A stretch of DNA of 64,000 nucleotides from the NCBI GenBank assembly GCA_963700395.1, contig CAVOXI010000002.1, positions 186,001 through 250,000 of the forward strand, given 5' to 3'. The position numbers and the translations under genes are program-made. How positions within the stretch are numbered: the first letter of the stretch is position 1; each line of letters starts with the position of its first letter. The stretch comes from Prado023 sp963700395 (lineage in GTDB: Bacteria > Actinomycetota > Actinomycetes > S36-B12 > CAIYMF01). Under the pieces are notes generated by a model. It was not told where the DNA came from. It did not search any database and saw only the letters and a list, made by a program, of their open reading frames with translations. Positions 27,898 through 38,161 of the stretch are shown here, piece after piece.

Positions 27898-29308
27898 GAG
27901 TGGCTTCCTTCGGGTGATGGGCTGCTGATCTTGGCGAACTCGACGCCGTACCGGTGGATGAACGGGATGCTGATGAGGACCAGGACGGCGGGAACGGCCG
28001 TGAAGGCCATCAGCACCCCCGTGATCGCCGAGTCGGGCTGGGTGACCTGCTCGTCGGCCTTGCTGGAGACGAACCCGGTCAGCGCCAGGACCATGAGGAC
28101 CAGCCCGGGGCCGAGCGCGAAGCCCAGCGTCTCGCCGGCGGTCCACATCCCGGTGAACACCCCCGCGCGGACCTCGCCCGTGCGCTCGCGGTCGGCGGCC
28201 ACGGCATCGGGCATCATCGCCAGCGGGAACATCTGGCAGCCCGCCGTAGGCGATGCCGCACACGGCGATGGCGCCGGCGACCGTCGCCAGCCCCATGTTG
28301 CGCCCGCCCACGAACAGGATCAGCGCGCCGACCAGGAACACGAGCGTGGAGGCCAGGAACCCCCGGGTCTTGCCGAACCGGTGGGCGACCCAGTTCCAGA
28401 ACGGCATGACCACGATCGCCGGCGCCACCAGGCAGACGAACAGGATCGTGATCGAGGTCGGCTTGCCGACGATGTAGGTGGCGTAGTACTGGGCGGCTCC
28501 GAGCATCGCCGCGAAGCCCAGCGCCTGGATGATGAACCCGATCAGCAGGGCCACGAAGGCGCGGTTGTGCCGGACGACGCGCAGCTGGTCCATCAGGCTG
28601 CCCTCGGCGGCCGGAGCCACGCGGGCGCGGGCCCGCGACAGCCCTGCGATGCACAACCAGATGCCCACGAGCATGAGGCCGGCCATGAACAGGGCCATCA
28701 CGAAGTGGCCGAGGTACGCCCCACCGAGCGCAGTCCCGGATGACGGGCGCCAGCGCTCCTCCGAGGAGGATCGCGACGGTGAGGAACGCCACGCGCCAGG
28801 CCATGAGCGTCGAGCGCTCGGCCGGCTCGTCGGTGAGCTCGGCGGACAGCGCGATGTAGGGCACCTGGAACAGGGCGAACGCGGTCGAGGCGAGGATGAA
28901 CGCCAGGAACACCCACACCGCGGCGAGGCCCGAGCCCAGTGCCGGTGGGACCGTGAAGATCAGGATGAAGGCCAGGGGCAGCAGGACCCCGGCCAGCCGC
29001 AGGAAGGGCAGGCGGCTGCCGACCCGTGCCGCCGCCCGGTCCGAGAGCCGTCCCACGATCGGCAGGACGATGACGTCCCACGCCTTCGGGACAGCCACGA
29101 CGAAGGCCGCAGCGCCGGCGGCGACCCCCAGCGTGTTGGTCAGGTAGTAGGCCAGGACCAGCCCCGGCACGGTGGCGAAGACGCCTGTGCCGACCGAGCC
29201 GAAGGCGTAGGAGACGATTGTCCGCCGGGTGAGGTGGAGCTCGTCGGTCCCCTGTGCGACGGGCCCGCTCCTCCCACCCTGCGGCTGCGGCAACGCACTG
29301 GACGACAT
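27894..29308 (-). CDS. GPH-type MFS transporter (two frameshifts)
   Basis: ~470 residues; ATG 29308. Twelve membrane helices can be laid out across three frames: N-terminal part to about 28745 (SVGTGVFATVPGLVLAYYL, VGRLSDRAAARVGSRLPFL as the loop 2-3 motif), middle to about 28230 (FKxxMVMPFWNWVAHRFGK-type loop), and C-terminal part to 27894 (MPDAVAADRERTGEVRAGVFTGMW, typical of the glycoside-pentoside-hexuronide group). Breaks are one-base shifts near 28740 and 28225. It is translationally coupled to the lyase, suggesting import of the lyase substrate. Related exporters of lipids also exist. Confidence 0.75.
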
Positions 29309-29421
29309 GATCCGGACGCTACAGCGACCGCGGGTGCGAAGCGTCGTCACACGTCCGATTCGCCGGTGGATCGGCGATGGGGCCCTGCGATCGGGGCCCT
29401 CAGCGATCGGGTCCCCCCGGC

Positions 29422-30621
29422 TCAGGCGCCCAGCAGCTCGGCAGCGCGCCGACCGCTGGCGAGGGCTCCGTTGATGCTGGGGCCGTGACGGTGGTCACCG
29501 GCTAGGACGATCCCCGAGCTGACCATCGCGGCCCGCTGCGACCCCACCGCCGGCAGCGCTGAGGCGATCGGATGGTGCGCAACCAGTTCGAGGGCCGCCG
29601 GTGCCACCGCGAGCATGCGGGCCGCATCCTCACGAGCCCAGCGCTCGGCCTCGGCGGAGTCATGGAACCCCACAGCCGAGGCGGCCACGAGGCGCCGCCC
29701 CGCCGGTGCGTACGAGGGCGCGACATCGCTCATCACCGCGACGTTCGCCAGCCGCACGTCGGGGGACACGAGCAGCATCAGGTGCCGGGTGGGCAGGTCC
29801 GCGGCGGCGAAGTACCACGTCGTCAGCGCCCTCCACCGGGTGGCGTGCGCGGTGGGCACCAGGGTGGACGGGTCCCCCACGGCCACGACGATGTCGTCGG
29901 CGAGCCACTCGGCGTCGGTGGTGGTGACCCGCCCGGCCGCGACCGAGAGCACCGCGGCGTTCGTGAGGACGGACACCCCGGCGGCAAGGCGCCGCGGGAG
30001 CTCGTCCATCCCGGCCGCCGGAACCCCGGGCGTTCCGGCGAGGAACGACCTCAGGATCTCGTCGGCGACCACGCGCGGGGTCTCGAGCGCGTCGTCGGCC
30101 AGCACCCCGGACAGGAACGGCCGCACGAGGCAGTCGAGGGCAGCGTCATCGACGCCCGCCGCGCGCAACGCGTCACCGATCCCCTGATCCGCCCTGCCCT
30201 GCGGGGTCCGGCGTGGATGCAGCGGGGTGCCCAGCCGGGCCGCGTACGACGCGAACGCCCCCAGCCCGCGGGTGGCCCCGAGGGCGCGAAGGGAGCGGGT
30301 CGTGGCCGGCAGGCTGAGCGGGTCGCGCCGTGGATCAGCCAGCGGATGGGAGACGCCGTCGCGGACGACGTCCACCCCGGCGGCGAACTGCCGGATCGCC
30401 AGGTCGGGCCACGCGAGGCGCCCCTCCGGGTAGGCCGGGTTGTACAGCTGGAACCCACGATCGAGGGTGAACCCGTCGACGCGATCGGTGCGCACGCGAC
30501 CACCGATCCCATCGGACGCCTCGAGGACCACGACATCGCGCCCCGCTGCGGCCAGCAGCTGGGCGGCCCGCAGCCCCGCGAGTCCTGCCCCGACGACCAC
30601 CACGTCCACCCTGTTCGCCAC
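29422..30621 (-). CDS. FAD-dependent amine-oxidase-like protein
   Basis: ~399 residues from GTG 30621, placed just before the Rossmann motif VDVVVVGAGLAGLRAAQLL; an ATG-type start at 30678 would add 19 atypical residues. Then LEASDGIGGRVRTDRVDGF (second FAD motif), a substrate domain, and a closing GIVLAGDHRHGPSINGALASG. This is the flavin amine oxidase/phytoene desaturase-like superfamily with a divergent middle. Substrate unknown. It reads away from the divergent transporter region and is single-gene in layout. Confidence 0.8.
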   Translation of the reverse strand: MANRVDVVVVGAGLAGLRAAQLLAAAGRDVVVLEASDGIGGRVRTDRVDGFTLDRGFQLYNPAYPEGRLAWPDLAIRQFAAGVDVVRDGVSHPLADPRRDPLSLPATTRSLRALGATRGLGAFASYAARLGTPLHPRRTPQGRADQGIGDALRAAGVDDAALDCLVRPFLSGVLADDALETPRVVADEILRSFLAGTPGVPAAGMDELPRRLAAGVSVLTNAAVLSVAAGRVTTTDAEWLADDIVVAVGDPSTLVPTAHATRWRALTTWYFAAADLPTRHLMLLVSPDVRLANVAVMSDVAPSYAPAGRRLVAASAVGFHDSAEAERWAREDAARMLAVAPAALELVAHHPIASALPAVGSQRAAMVSSGIVLAGDHRHGPSINGALASGRRAAELLGA

Positions 30622-30687
30622 CCCCGAAGGCTGCCGCGGCCCGCGCCCGTGCGCAAGCCCAGCCCCCACACCCACCACACGGGCGGA

Positions 30688-31020
30688 TCAGGTGAGGATG
30701 AGGATCCCGCCGGTGATGTTGAGCATCAGCACGCAGGCGCCGGTGAGCAGGATCAGCCGAACGGCGGGCACGAGGGAACCGGAGGGGATGACGCCCGGCT
30801 CGACGCGTGGCAGCCGGACCGAGTTGACGAGCACCCCGAGCCCGAGGACCATCGCGATCGCCGCCGCCCCGACGGCCACGGCGCTGCGCCCCGCCGAGTA
30901 GGCCAGCAGCGCCGACGGGATGCCCAGCAGGGTGAGACCCATCCGCGCCCAGGCCAGCATCGTGCGCTCCCCGGCCAGGCCGGGATCGGAGGGCTCGGAG
31001 GAGGAGGTCCGCGCCCTCAT
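30688..31020 (-). CDS. DUF202 membrane protein
   Basis: 110 residues; ATG 31020 overlaps the previous stop by ATGA. LAGERTMLAWARMGLTLLG is the DUF202 signature, followed by three membrane helices in total. Function is unknown; paired with another DUF202 protein upstream, as is common in actinobacteria. Confidence 0.8.
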   Translation of the reverse strand: MRARTSSSEPSDPGLAGERTMLAWARMGLTLLGIPSALLAYSAGRSAVAVGAAAIAMVLGLGVLVNSVRLPRVEPGVIPSGSLVPAVRLILLTGACVLMLNITGGILILT

Positions 31021-31379
31021 GAGGCGATCACCACCGCAATGCCCGTCGCCACCGACAGGCACGCGATCGCCGCCGCGACCACGGGGATCGACGTGGACAG
31101 GGGCAGGCCCTGGTTCAGCCGGATCGCGCGCTCCATCCGGAACCATCGGACCAGCGCGCGGACCGAGAGGATCGCGGCGAGCAGGATCCACAGCAGGGCC
31201 AGGAGGTTGATGGAGAAGTGCTCCCCGGGGATGATCGTGCCGACAGCCAGCCCGATGCCGAGCAGGCCCAACGAGGTGGTCACCCAGGACAGGAATGTCC
31301 GCTCGTTGGCCAGCGTGAACCGGGGATCCGGGTCATCGCCCACGGACCGTACCCACGCGTCGAACCGGCCCACGCCCAT
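31017..31379 (-). CDS. YidH/DUF202-family membrane protein
   Basis: 120 residues. DPRFTLANERTFLSWVTTSLGLLGIG is characteristic of YidH-type DUF202 proteins, with three membrane helices. Followed by the second DUF202 gene with ATGA overlap; the two likely form a membrane complex of unknown role. Confidence 0.85.
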   Translation of the reverse strand: MGVGRFDAWVRSVGDDPDPRFTLANERTFLSWVTTSLGLLGIGLAVGTIIPGEHFSINLLALLWILLAAILSVRALVRWFRMERAIRLNQGLPLSTSIPVVAAAIACLSVATGIAVVIAS

Positions 31380-31408
31380 GCCTCCCTCAGGTCGGGGCCA
31401 CCCTAGCG

Positions 31409-33095
31409 TCAGCGACGCCGGTCGCCCCGACCTGACGACGCGGGTGGCGTGCGGCCCGCGTGCGTCAGCGGCAGTGACTCAGGCAGCCGAGCCTGCACCG
31501 CCGGCAGGGCGGGTGGCCCGACGCGGGCCGCGGCGCGGAGCAGCGGACTGTGTGGCGCCGCCGCTGCTGGACCAGACCTGGGTGGACCCTCCCGATGAGA
31601 CCGTGCGGCCGACGAGGTCCGTGCGGCCGACGAGGTCGGCTGCGAGGACCGAGGGGCCGAGGACCGGGACTGTGAGGACCGCGGGGCGGCGCTGCTGGTG
31701 GCCTGGCCCGGGCGCGAACCCGAGCCCGAGCGCTGACGCCCGTTGGAGGATCCACCGGAGGCCGACCCGGACCCGCCCGACGAGCGGCCGCGCCGCCGGC
31801 GCCCGGACGACCCGCGGCCAGATCCACGTCCCGAGCCCTGGCGCTCGGCCTCGACCGGCGGGGCGGTCACGACGACCTTGCGCGGGGCGCTGGGCCCGAC
31901 GATGTCGGTGATCGTCGAGTCACCGGCGCGCACCTTGTGCTGCGTGGGGGTGATGGCGGCGCGGCGCATGAGGTCGGCGACGTCCCGGCGCTGCTCATGG
32001 GTGGCCACGGTGACGACCACGCCCGCGGCACCGGCGCGCGCCGTGCGACCGGAGCGGTGCAGGTAGGCCTTGTGCTCGGCCGGCGGGTCGATGTGCACGA
32101 CGAGGGTGATGTCGTCGACGTGGATGCCACGGGCGGCGATGTCGGTGGCCACGAGGACGCGGACGTCACCGTCGGAGAACGCCGCCAGGTTGCGCTGGCG
32201 GGCGGCCTGGCTGAGGTTGCCGTGCAGGTCGACGGCGTGGATGCCCGACGCCGTCAGGGTCCGCGCCCAGCGCTTGGCCTGGTGCTTGGTCCGCGCGAAG
32301 GCAAGGGTTCGGCCCTGCCCGCCGACGAGCTGTGCGACGACCTCGCCGCGGTCGGCGGCGTCGACGTTGAAGACGTGGTGGTCCATGGCGGGGACCGGCG
32401 AGGCAGCGGAGTCGACCTCGTGGGTGACGGGGTTGTGCAGGTAGCGGCGCGCGAGCACGTCGACACCGGAGTCGAGGGTCGCGGAGAAGAGCAGCCGCTG
32501 GCCGTTCGCCGGGGTCTGGTCGAGCAGGCGACGCACCTCCGGCAGGAAGCCCAGGTCAGCCATGTGGTCCGCCTCGTCGATCACCGTCACGACGATGTCC
32601 TCGAGGCTCGCCAGGCGCTGCTTGATCAGGTCGGCCAGGCGGCCCGGGAGTGGCGACGATGATGTCCACGCCCTTCGCCAGGGCGGCGACCTGCGGGTTC
32701 TGTCCGACGCCGCCGAAGATCGTGCGGGTCTTCAGGCCCATCGACTCCGCGAGCGGTGCGATCGTGTTGTCGACCTGCACGGCCAGCTCACGGGTGGGGA
32801 CGAGGACGAGCCCGCGGGGGCGGCGCGCGGCGGAGCGGCTGCCCGCCAGCGCGGAGACCAGGGGCAGCGCGAACGCCACCGTCTTGCCGCTGCCCGTGCG
32901 GCCGCGACCGAGCACGTCGCGCCCGGCCAGTGAGTCGGGCAGGGTGGCGCTCTGGATCGGGAACGGGGCGTCGATGCCGCCGGAGGCCAGCGACGCGATG
33001 AGCGCCGGGGCAACGCCGAGGCTGGCGAACGGTGCGGGCGCGAGGACGGGGCGAGCGTCGGGCGAATTTGGAGGTGCGCGCAGCGGAAGCCGCAC
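31409..33095 (-). CDS. DEAD-box RNA helicase (RhlE-like) with Ser/Arg/Gly-rich tail (one frameshift)
   Basis: ~560 residues from GTG 33095. Q-motif FASLGVAPALIASLASGGIDAPFPIQ, motif I GRTGSGKT, Ia PTRELAVQV, Ib GGVGQ, then ATPG-RLAD joined across a one-base insertion near 32645, motif II as IDEADHMA (DEAD), III FSATLD, IV-VI including VLVATDIAARGIHVDD and HRSGRTARAG. The tail of ~130 residues (RGSGRGSSGRRRRGRSSGGSG) is a typical RNA-binding disordered end; its last part is odd and may contain another shift. Acts in RNA remodelling, often in cold. Confidence 0.88.
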
Positions 33096-33407
33096 GGGCG
33101 GGAGAAGTCACAGGGGTCCTGATCGTCGAGAGGGATGGCCGCGGGTGCTGGCCCATCTCGCGAAGGGGACGCCGGTCCGGCGTCAAAGCAGACGACCTCG
33201 TCAGCGGCGGATGCCACGGACAACGTGCACCGTTCAACCAGTGCACGCCCAGAGTACCCCGGTAGGTGACCGGGCAAACACCATTCGTCACGCCGCGCCC
33301 CACCCGCGTCGCGCGTGTCGGCACGGCGCTGAGGAGACCCGATCGTGCGCGACGTGAGGATGATCCGCGCGCCCTCCCCGCGCGCCCTCCCCAGGGATGA
33401 TGAGGCC
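33096..33407. other. 312-bp gap between divergent helicase and GNAT genes
   Basis: No gene supported. Two copies of GTGCAC (33225-33230 and 33241-33246) and a short hairpin CCCGGT/ACCGGG (33258-33263/33269-33274) are visible. A duplicated CGCGCCCTCCCC lies close to the GNAT start. The helicase mRNA could have a long 5' leader here. Confidence 0.35.
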
Positions 33408-33989
33408 ATGAACGTGCCTCCCATGGAGTTGGTCCGCCCCCTGCCCGAGCATCTGCCCGGCTACCTCGATGCGCTCCGCCGCGGGTGGTCCCCCAACACG
33501 GAGCACGTTGGCTTCGACCAGGCAGCCATCGACCGGGTGATGCGGGATCCCCAGCGATTCCTCGAGCTGTGCGACGACCGGGAGGCTGCCGGTGGGCCGA
33601 TCGAGCTGCCCGACGGGACCCTGGTCGCGAGGCTGCCGCGGCTGGTCAGGTGGATGTGGGCGGGCGAGTTCGCCGGGGCGATCAACCTGAGGTGGCAGCC
33701 GGGCACGAGGGAGCTCCCACCGACCTGCCTGGGGCACATCGGCTACTCGGTGGTCCCGTGGATGCGCGGACGCGGGTACGCGACTGCAGCACTGGCGGCC
33801 ATGCTTCCCATCGCCGCTGCTGAGGGCCTGCCGATCATCGACATCACGACGGACGTGGACAACATCGCCTCACAGCGTGTGGTCCAGGCCAACGGAGGCG
33901 TCCTTGTGGAGCGATTCGCCAAGCTGGAGTCGAGCGGCGGCGGTGAGGCCCTGCGCTTCGAGGTGGACCTGACCGGACTCCGCAACTGA
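33408..33989 (+). CDS. GNAT-family N-acetyltransferase
   Basis: 193 residues; start at 33408 (alternative 33423). MELVRPLPEHLPGYLDALRRGW is a RimJ-like opening; GHIGYSVVPWMRGRGYATAALAAML holds the acetyl-CoA loop (R-x-x-G-x-A, here RGRGYA), and VDNIASQRVVQANGGVLVE is the usual end. The acceptor is unknown. Confidence 0.85.
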   Translation: MNVPPMELVRPLPEHLPGYLDALRRGWSPNTEHVGFDQAAIDRVMRDPQRFLELCDDREAAGGPIELPDGTLVARLPRLVRWMWAGEFAGAINLRWQPGTRELPPTCLGHIGYSVVPWMRGRGYATAALAAMLPIAAAEGLPIIDITTDVDNIASQRVVQANGGVLVERFAKLESSGGGEALRFEVDLTGLRN

Positions 33990-33999
33990 CCACACTGCC

Positions 34000-34167
34000 T
34001 CAGCGGGAGAGGTCGGGGTCGTGGAGGTAGGCGTTGACCATGATCCGGGCCATCGATCGGGCCTCGGCGTCATCAGGGTCCGACTCCAGCCGGATCAGGA
34101 GCCGTGCCGCTTCGGCGGACTGCGCCCGGCCACCCCGATCCACGATCTCGCGCAATTGGGCGTCCAT
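34000..34167 (-). CDS. Small hypothetical protein (55 residues)
   Basis: MDAQLREIVDRGGRAQSAEAARLL begins at ATG 34167; an upstream in-frame start at 34239 is possible. Helical, charged, with no known domain; codon bias fits real coding on the minus strand. Converges with the GNAT gene 10 bp away. Moderate support only. Confidence 0.45.
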   Translation of the reverse strand: MDAQLREIVDRGGRAQSAEAARLLIRLESDPDDAEARSMARIMVNAYLHDPDLSR

Positions 34168-34292
34168 GGCCGTGAGCGTGCCAGCGATCCACCGCGGGCG
34201 CCAGTGGCGTCCGCAGGCGGCGGCGGAAACCGAATCCACCGATAGCGGGCATGCACCGTAGAATCGCCCCCACCGCCCCAGGGAGTCAGACC

Positions 34293-35222
34293 ATGCCCGT
34301 CAAGATCAGGGAAGGCCTTCCGGCCGCCGACGTCCTCGCTGCAGAGAACGTCTTCGTGATGACGGATCGCCGCGCTGCCAGCCAGGACATCCGACCGCTG
34401 AGCATCCTCGTCCTGAACCTGATGCCCGCCAAGCAGACCACCGAGGTGCAGATCCTGCGCCTGCTCGGCAACTCCGCACTCCAGGTGGAGGTCACGTTCC
34501 TGCACACGGCGTCCTACTCCCCCAAGCACACGGACCACACCCACCTCGAGGTGTTCTACGAGACCTTCGAGAGGGTGCGGGAGAACCGCTACGACGGGCT
34601 GATCATCACCGGCGCGCCCGTCGAGCTCATGGAGTTCGAGGATGTCGACTACTGGGACGAGCTCGTCGGGATCATGCAGTGGGCCGATGAGCACGTCTTC
34701 TCGACGCTGGCGATCTGCTGGGGCGCCCAGGCGGAGCTGTACCACCACTACGGCATCGGCAAGCACACCGTGGACCAGAAGGTCTTCGGGGTGTTCTCCC
34801 ACGACGTGACCGACCCCAAGAACAAGATCACCCGCGGGTTCGACGACGTGTTCCTGGCCCCGCACTCGCGGCACACGACGGTGGAGGCCGCGGACATCGA
34901 GGCCGAGCCCGACCTCGAGCTGTTGGCCGTCTCCCCGGAGGCGGGTGTCTACCTGGCCGCCTCCCGCGACGGTCGCCGCGTCTTCGTGACTGGCCATGCC
35001 GAGTACGACGCGGAGACCCTGGACGTCGAGTACCGCCGCGACCTCGACGCCGGGCTGCCCATAGAGATGCCACGCAACTACTACCCCGACGACGACCCCA
35101 CCCGGACGCCGCCGGTGAGTTGGCGGGCGCACGGAGACCTCCTCTTCACGAACTGGCTGAACTACTGCGTCTACCAGGAGACGCCCTACGACCTCCACGA
35201 GCTGTCCGCCACGCGGGTCTGA
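34293..35222 (+). CDS. metA: Homoserine O-acyltransferase MetA, predicted acetyl-CoA-specific
   Basis: 309 residues; ATG 34293 with GGGAG 8 nt ahead. Opens MPVKIREGLPAADVLAAENV as in all MetA. Counting from Met1, the nucleophile is Cys142 (AICWGAQAELYHHYGI) and the His235/Glu237 pair is in VTGHAEYD, matching the E. coli numbering. Residue 111 is Glu (TGAPVELMEFEDVDYW); Glu111 goes with acetyl-CoA use, Gly111 with succinyl-CoA, from published work on MetA specificity. It catalyses the first committed step of methionine synthesis in the cytosol. A TAGAAT hexamer at 34259 may be its -10 element. No riboswitch seen. Confidence 0.93.
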   Translation: MPVKIREGLPAADVLAAENVFVMTDRRAASQDIRPLSILVLNLMPAKQTTEVQILRLLGNSALQVEVTFLHTASYSPKHTDHTHLEVFYETFERVRENRYDGLIITGAPVELMEFEDVDYWDELVGIMQWADEHVFSTLAICWGAQAELYHHYGIGKHTVDQKVFGVFSHDVTDPKNKITRGFDDVFLAPHSRHTTVEAADIEAEPDLELLAVSPEAGVYLAASRDGRRVFVTGHAEYDAETLDVEYRRDLDAGLPIEMPRNYYPDDDPTRTPPVSWRAHGDLLFTNWLNYCVYQETPYDLHELSATRV

Positions 35223-35246
35223 CCCGGCCGCGCAAGGACGCCGCGC

Positions 35247-36722
35247 TCACAGCCTCCAGCGGGTTCGGGGTGTGCGGGTGATGGTCCAGGGGGCGCCGTT
35301 GTTGGCGGGCCATGGGGTTCCGGGTGGGGCGCCTGGTTCGGGTCGGGGAACCGGATCGTCGCCGGATGCCGGCACGATGGTCCAGAATCCCAAGTCGACC
35401 TGGCGGTGGTGCGCCCAACAAAGGAGCGCCAGATTGGGTAGGTCAGTGTTGCCGCTGGCCGGCCCAGTCCTGGACGTGATGGGTCTGGCAGGCCTCCGCG
35501 GGGATGCCGCAGCCGGGGATGATGCAGCCCCGGTCCCGGACCGCCAACGCCCGACGCTGAGCCGGGGTCGCGGTCCGGGCAGTGCGACCGACGGCCAGCG
35601 GGATCCGTGTCCCCAACAGGGTCGTGGCCAGTTCCGCGATTCGCAATGCCGCAGAGGGCGGCAGTCCCGAACCCCAGCGGATCGGTGGCGCCTTCAGCGT
35701 CGTCTGCTGAGGACTGATCGTCAGGCCCCTGCCCGGCTGCGGCGAGGAGCTCAGCGACCGTGTCGGGGCAGTGCCCGGTCGTCGATCACGATCGGGGTGA
35801 CCAGCGCGTCGCACGCGGCGAACCGCTGCTCGGCGGCTGTCAGGGTGTGCCCGCGGGAGGTGGTCCACACCTGGTCCCCCAACGTGGTGGAGTCCAGGGT
35901 CACCGACACCGACACCGGCAGCCCACCACGGGACGGGATCGACCCGGTGGCGTGCGCGGCGTTCACCAACGCCACCAGGCCATCAGCGCGGCGCGCTGAG
36001 GCGGGCACGTGGTCGGCCTCTGAGCGCAGCCTCTCCGCGAAGGCGTCGATCGCGGCGATCACCGCCTCGCCCTCCATGCGCGGCAGCACCCCCGACAGCA
36101 CCACCGAATCCGAGGTCAGTGCGAACGACAACGACCGGGTCTCATAGCCCCCTGACTCCTCCGGGTCCGGGTCTGGTGGCGGGTGCAGCACCCGGATCAC
36201 CCGCGCCACGAACTGCGCCACCGCCTGCGGGGACAGTTGACCCCACAGCGGGCCCAGTTCAGCGATGACAGCCGCCATCTCAGCGGCTTCCAAGTCCCCT
36301 GCCCGCCGCTCCAGGGCATGCACGTGCTCACTGGTGATCACTCCCGACGCCCACACGAGTCCCACGTCCGGGTGCTCACCGGCGAACTCCCCCGCCCGCG
36401 CCAGTCTGCGCGCCCACCCAGCCGACCACCCCCGTGCCAGGAGCATCGCTCCGTCACCGACCAGGGGCAGGCTCCCCGACCCCGCGGCAGCGGCCATCCG
36501 GCGGGCCAACTCGAACTCCACCGACGCCACCGCCGAGCACAGCACCTCCACATCGGCGGCCGGTCGCTCCCCCGCCGCCAGACCCATGGCCGGCAGTTCA
36601 CCAGCCGCGACAGCCGACGCCTGCCACCACAGCTCGCCGACCTCCGGCGCCGCCATCGGCGCTGCGGCGACCGCCCGCAGGTCCGCCACGACCGGCGGAC
36701 CACCCACCCCCCGTACCCCCAT
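35247..36722 (-). CDS. DUF222 / HNH endonuclease-signature protein (two frameshifts)
   Basis: ~490 residues. The N-terminal DUF222 part (CSAVASVEFELARRMAAAAGS, LPLVGDGAMLLARGWSAGWARRLARAG, GVITSEHVHALERR) is followed by a zinc/HNH end: RALAVRDRGCIIPGCGIPAEACQTHHVQDWA, then in a shifted frame LPNLALLCWAHHRQVD. One-base shifts at about 35760-35790 and 35440-35450 split it. Such proteins (13E12-type) occur in many copies in actinobacteria and may be mobile nucleases; their targets are unknown. Confidence 0.82.
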
Positions 36723-36879
36723 CTCGACTCCCCCTGTTCTCGAACACCTGTTCGAACAGTATCAGAGGGGGCCGACATCATCACGGACGCAGGAGGAAGC
36801 TGTGGACAGCCGTGACCACCTCGCTCGCGAGACGCTCGGACGGGACGAGGTGAGGCTGGTCGCCTGGTCGAGGTGACGC

Positions 36880-37112
36880 TCGCCCCCGAGAAGGCGATCC
36901 GGGGACCAACGGGGCATCCTCTGGCGCAGGAAGGTCGGCTGCCCCGCTCCGTCGGTGGAGATCAGGCTGACCGCGCCTGAGCCCAGGTCCTTGACGAAGA
37001 CGTCCGACCACGGGTTCGTGTCCCCGACGACCAGGTTGTCCGCGCCCGACGTGAATGCAATCCGGTTGCCATCCGGGGACCACACGGGATGCTCCGACCC
37101 CGAATTGCCCTG
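36880..37112 (-). pseudogene. Remnant of a TolB/PD40-type propeller protein
   Basis: Directly after the stop of the glycosyltransferase, in the same frame, comes GNSGSEHPVWSPDGNRIAFTS, then VFVKDLGSGAVSLISTDGAG and MPRWSPD. These are two PD40 blades of a propeller. There is no start codon or signal peptide and the frame falls apart after ~80 codons. It looks like the leftover of a deletion whose edge lies at the glycosyltransferase stop. Confidence 0.65.
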
Positions 37113-37115
37113 ACC

Positions 37116-38161
37116 TCAGGTGCCGAACCACTCCGTGACCCGGGCGGCGATCGCACGGTCGAACTGGTCGTCGTCGTGCCGGGCGCCCAGCCACTTCACG
37201 AAGTCCCCGCCGGCGGCCTGGTCCAGCTCGCGCCGACAGGCCGCAGTCTCGGTGACCGCGCGGTAGAGCAACGCCTCGGCCTCGGCCGGGGTCCTGTAGA
37301 AGTAGGGGTAGCGCTCAGGCAGGATCGCCCGGGCCCACGGGCGGTCCGGGAACACCCCGACGGCACCGGCGACCAGCGCCTCCACGTACTCCAGGCCGTA
37401 GGACTCGTCGCGCGCGGTGGCCAGGAACGCCGTCGTGCGCGCCAGGGCCTGCCAGTAGTCCTCGCGAGTGGCGGTGAGGGGTCCGACCCACGCCCAGTCC
37501 TTGCGTGACAGGCGCATCGCCCGCTCGCTGATCAGGTGCGACTCGTGCAGGCGTGCCTCCACCTTGATGGGGGTGCGCTTCTGGATGCGCTCGACCGTGT
37601 CGATGAACAGCTGCGGCTGCTTGCGCTCGGACAGGTAGATCGCCGGGTAGAGGACCACCGGGATCGACGGCTCCTTGCGGGGCTGGACGTGCTCGAGCCG
37701 GATGCCCAGGTTCACCCAGGCGATCCGGGCCTCCTCCCAGATCGGCTTGATCGTCCACCCTGACACGATCTCGCGGATCTCGTTCGCGGTCCGCTCGGAG
37801 TTGGCGAAGGTGGGGAACAGCCCGCATGACAGGCCCAGCGCCGAGCGCTGCACGCGGTGGTCGTACTTCGCTGTGTTGAACCACACGAAGTTCATCAGCT
37901 TCGGCTCGTCGCAGTTCTCCTTGAGCGTCTGCCAGACGCTCAGGGAGTCGATGACGTCCATGTTGATCACCACGGTGTCCGAGCCGTCGACGAACTCCAG
38001 CGGGATCACCTCGAACTCCGCGCCGTGCCGGGGGCCGGGGCCGATCAGCCGCGAGCCCGGGAACACGCGCAGCAGCCGGCGGACGAGCGTCGCCCCCGCG
38101 TCGTGGCCGCTGACGTGACCGTCGTGATCGACGACCGCCGCGCCGTACCGGATCGCGATCT

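Noticed and set aside
25498..28743. A 1081-codon plus-strand open frame
   Set aside because: It is antisense to the lyase and transporter genes, which carry clear motifs.
34168..34292. A SAM riboswitch before metA
   Set aside because: Only 125 bp are available and no SAM-type conserved elements are seen.
35247..36722. Homing endonuclease or transposon insertion
   Set aside because: No terminal repeats, target duplication or intron-like flanks; DUF222-HNH proteins are usually stand-alone.
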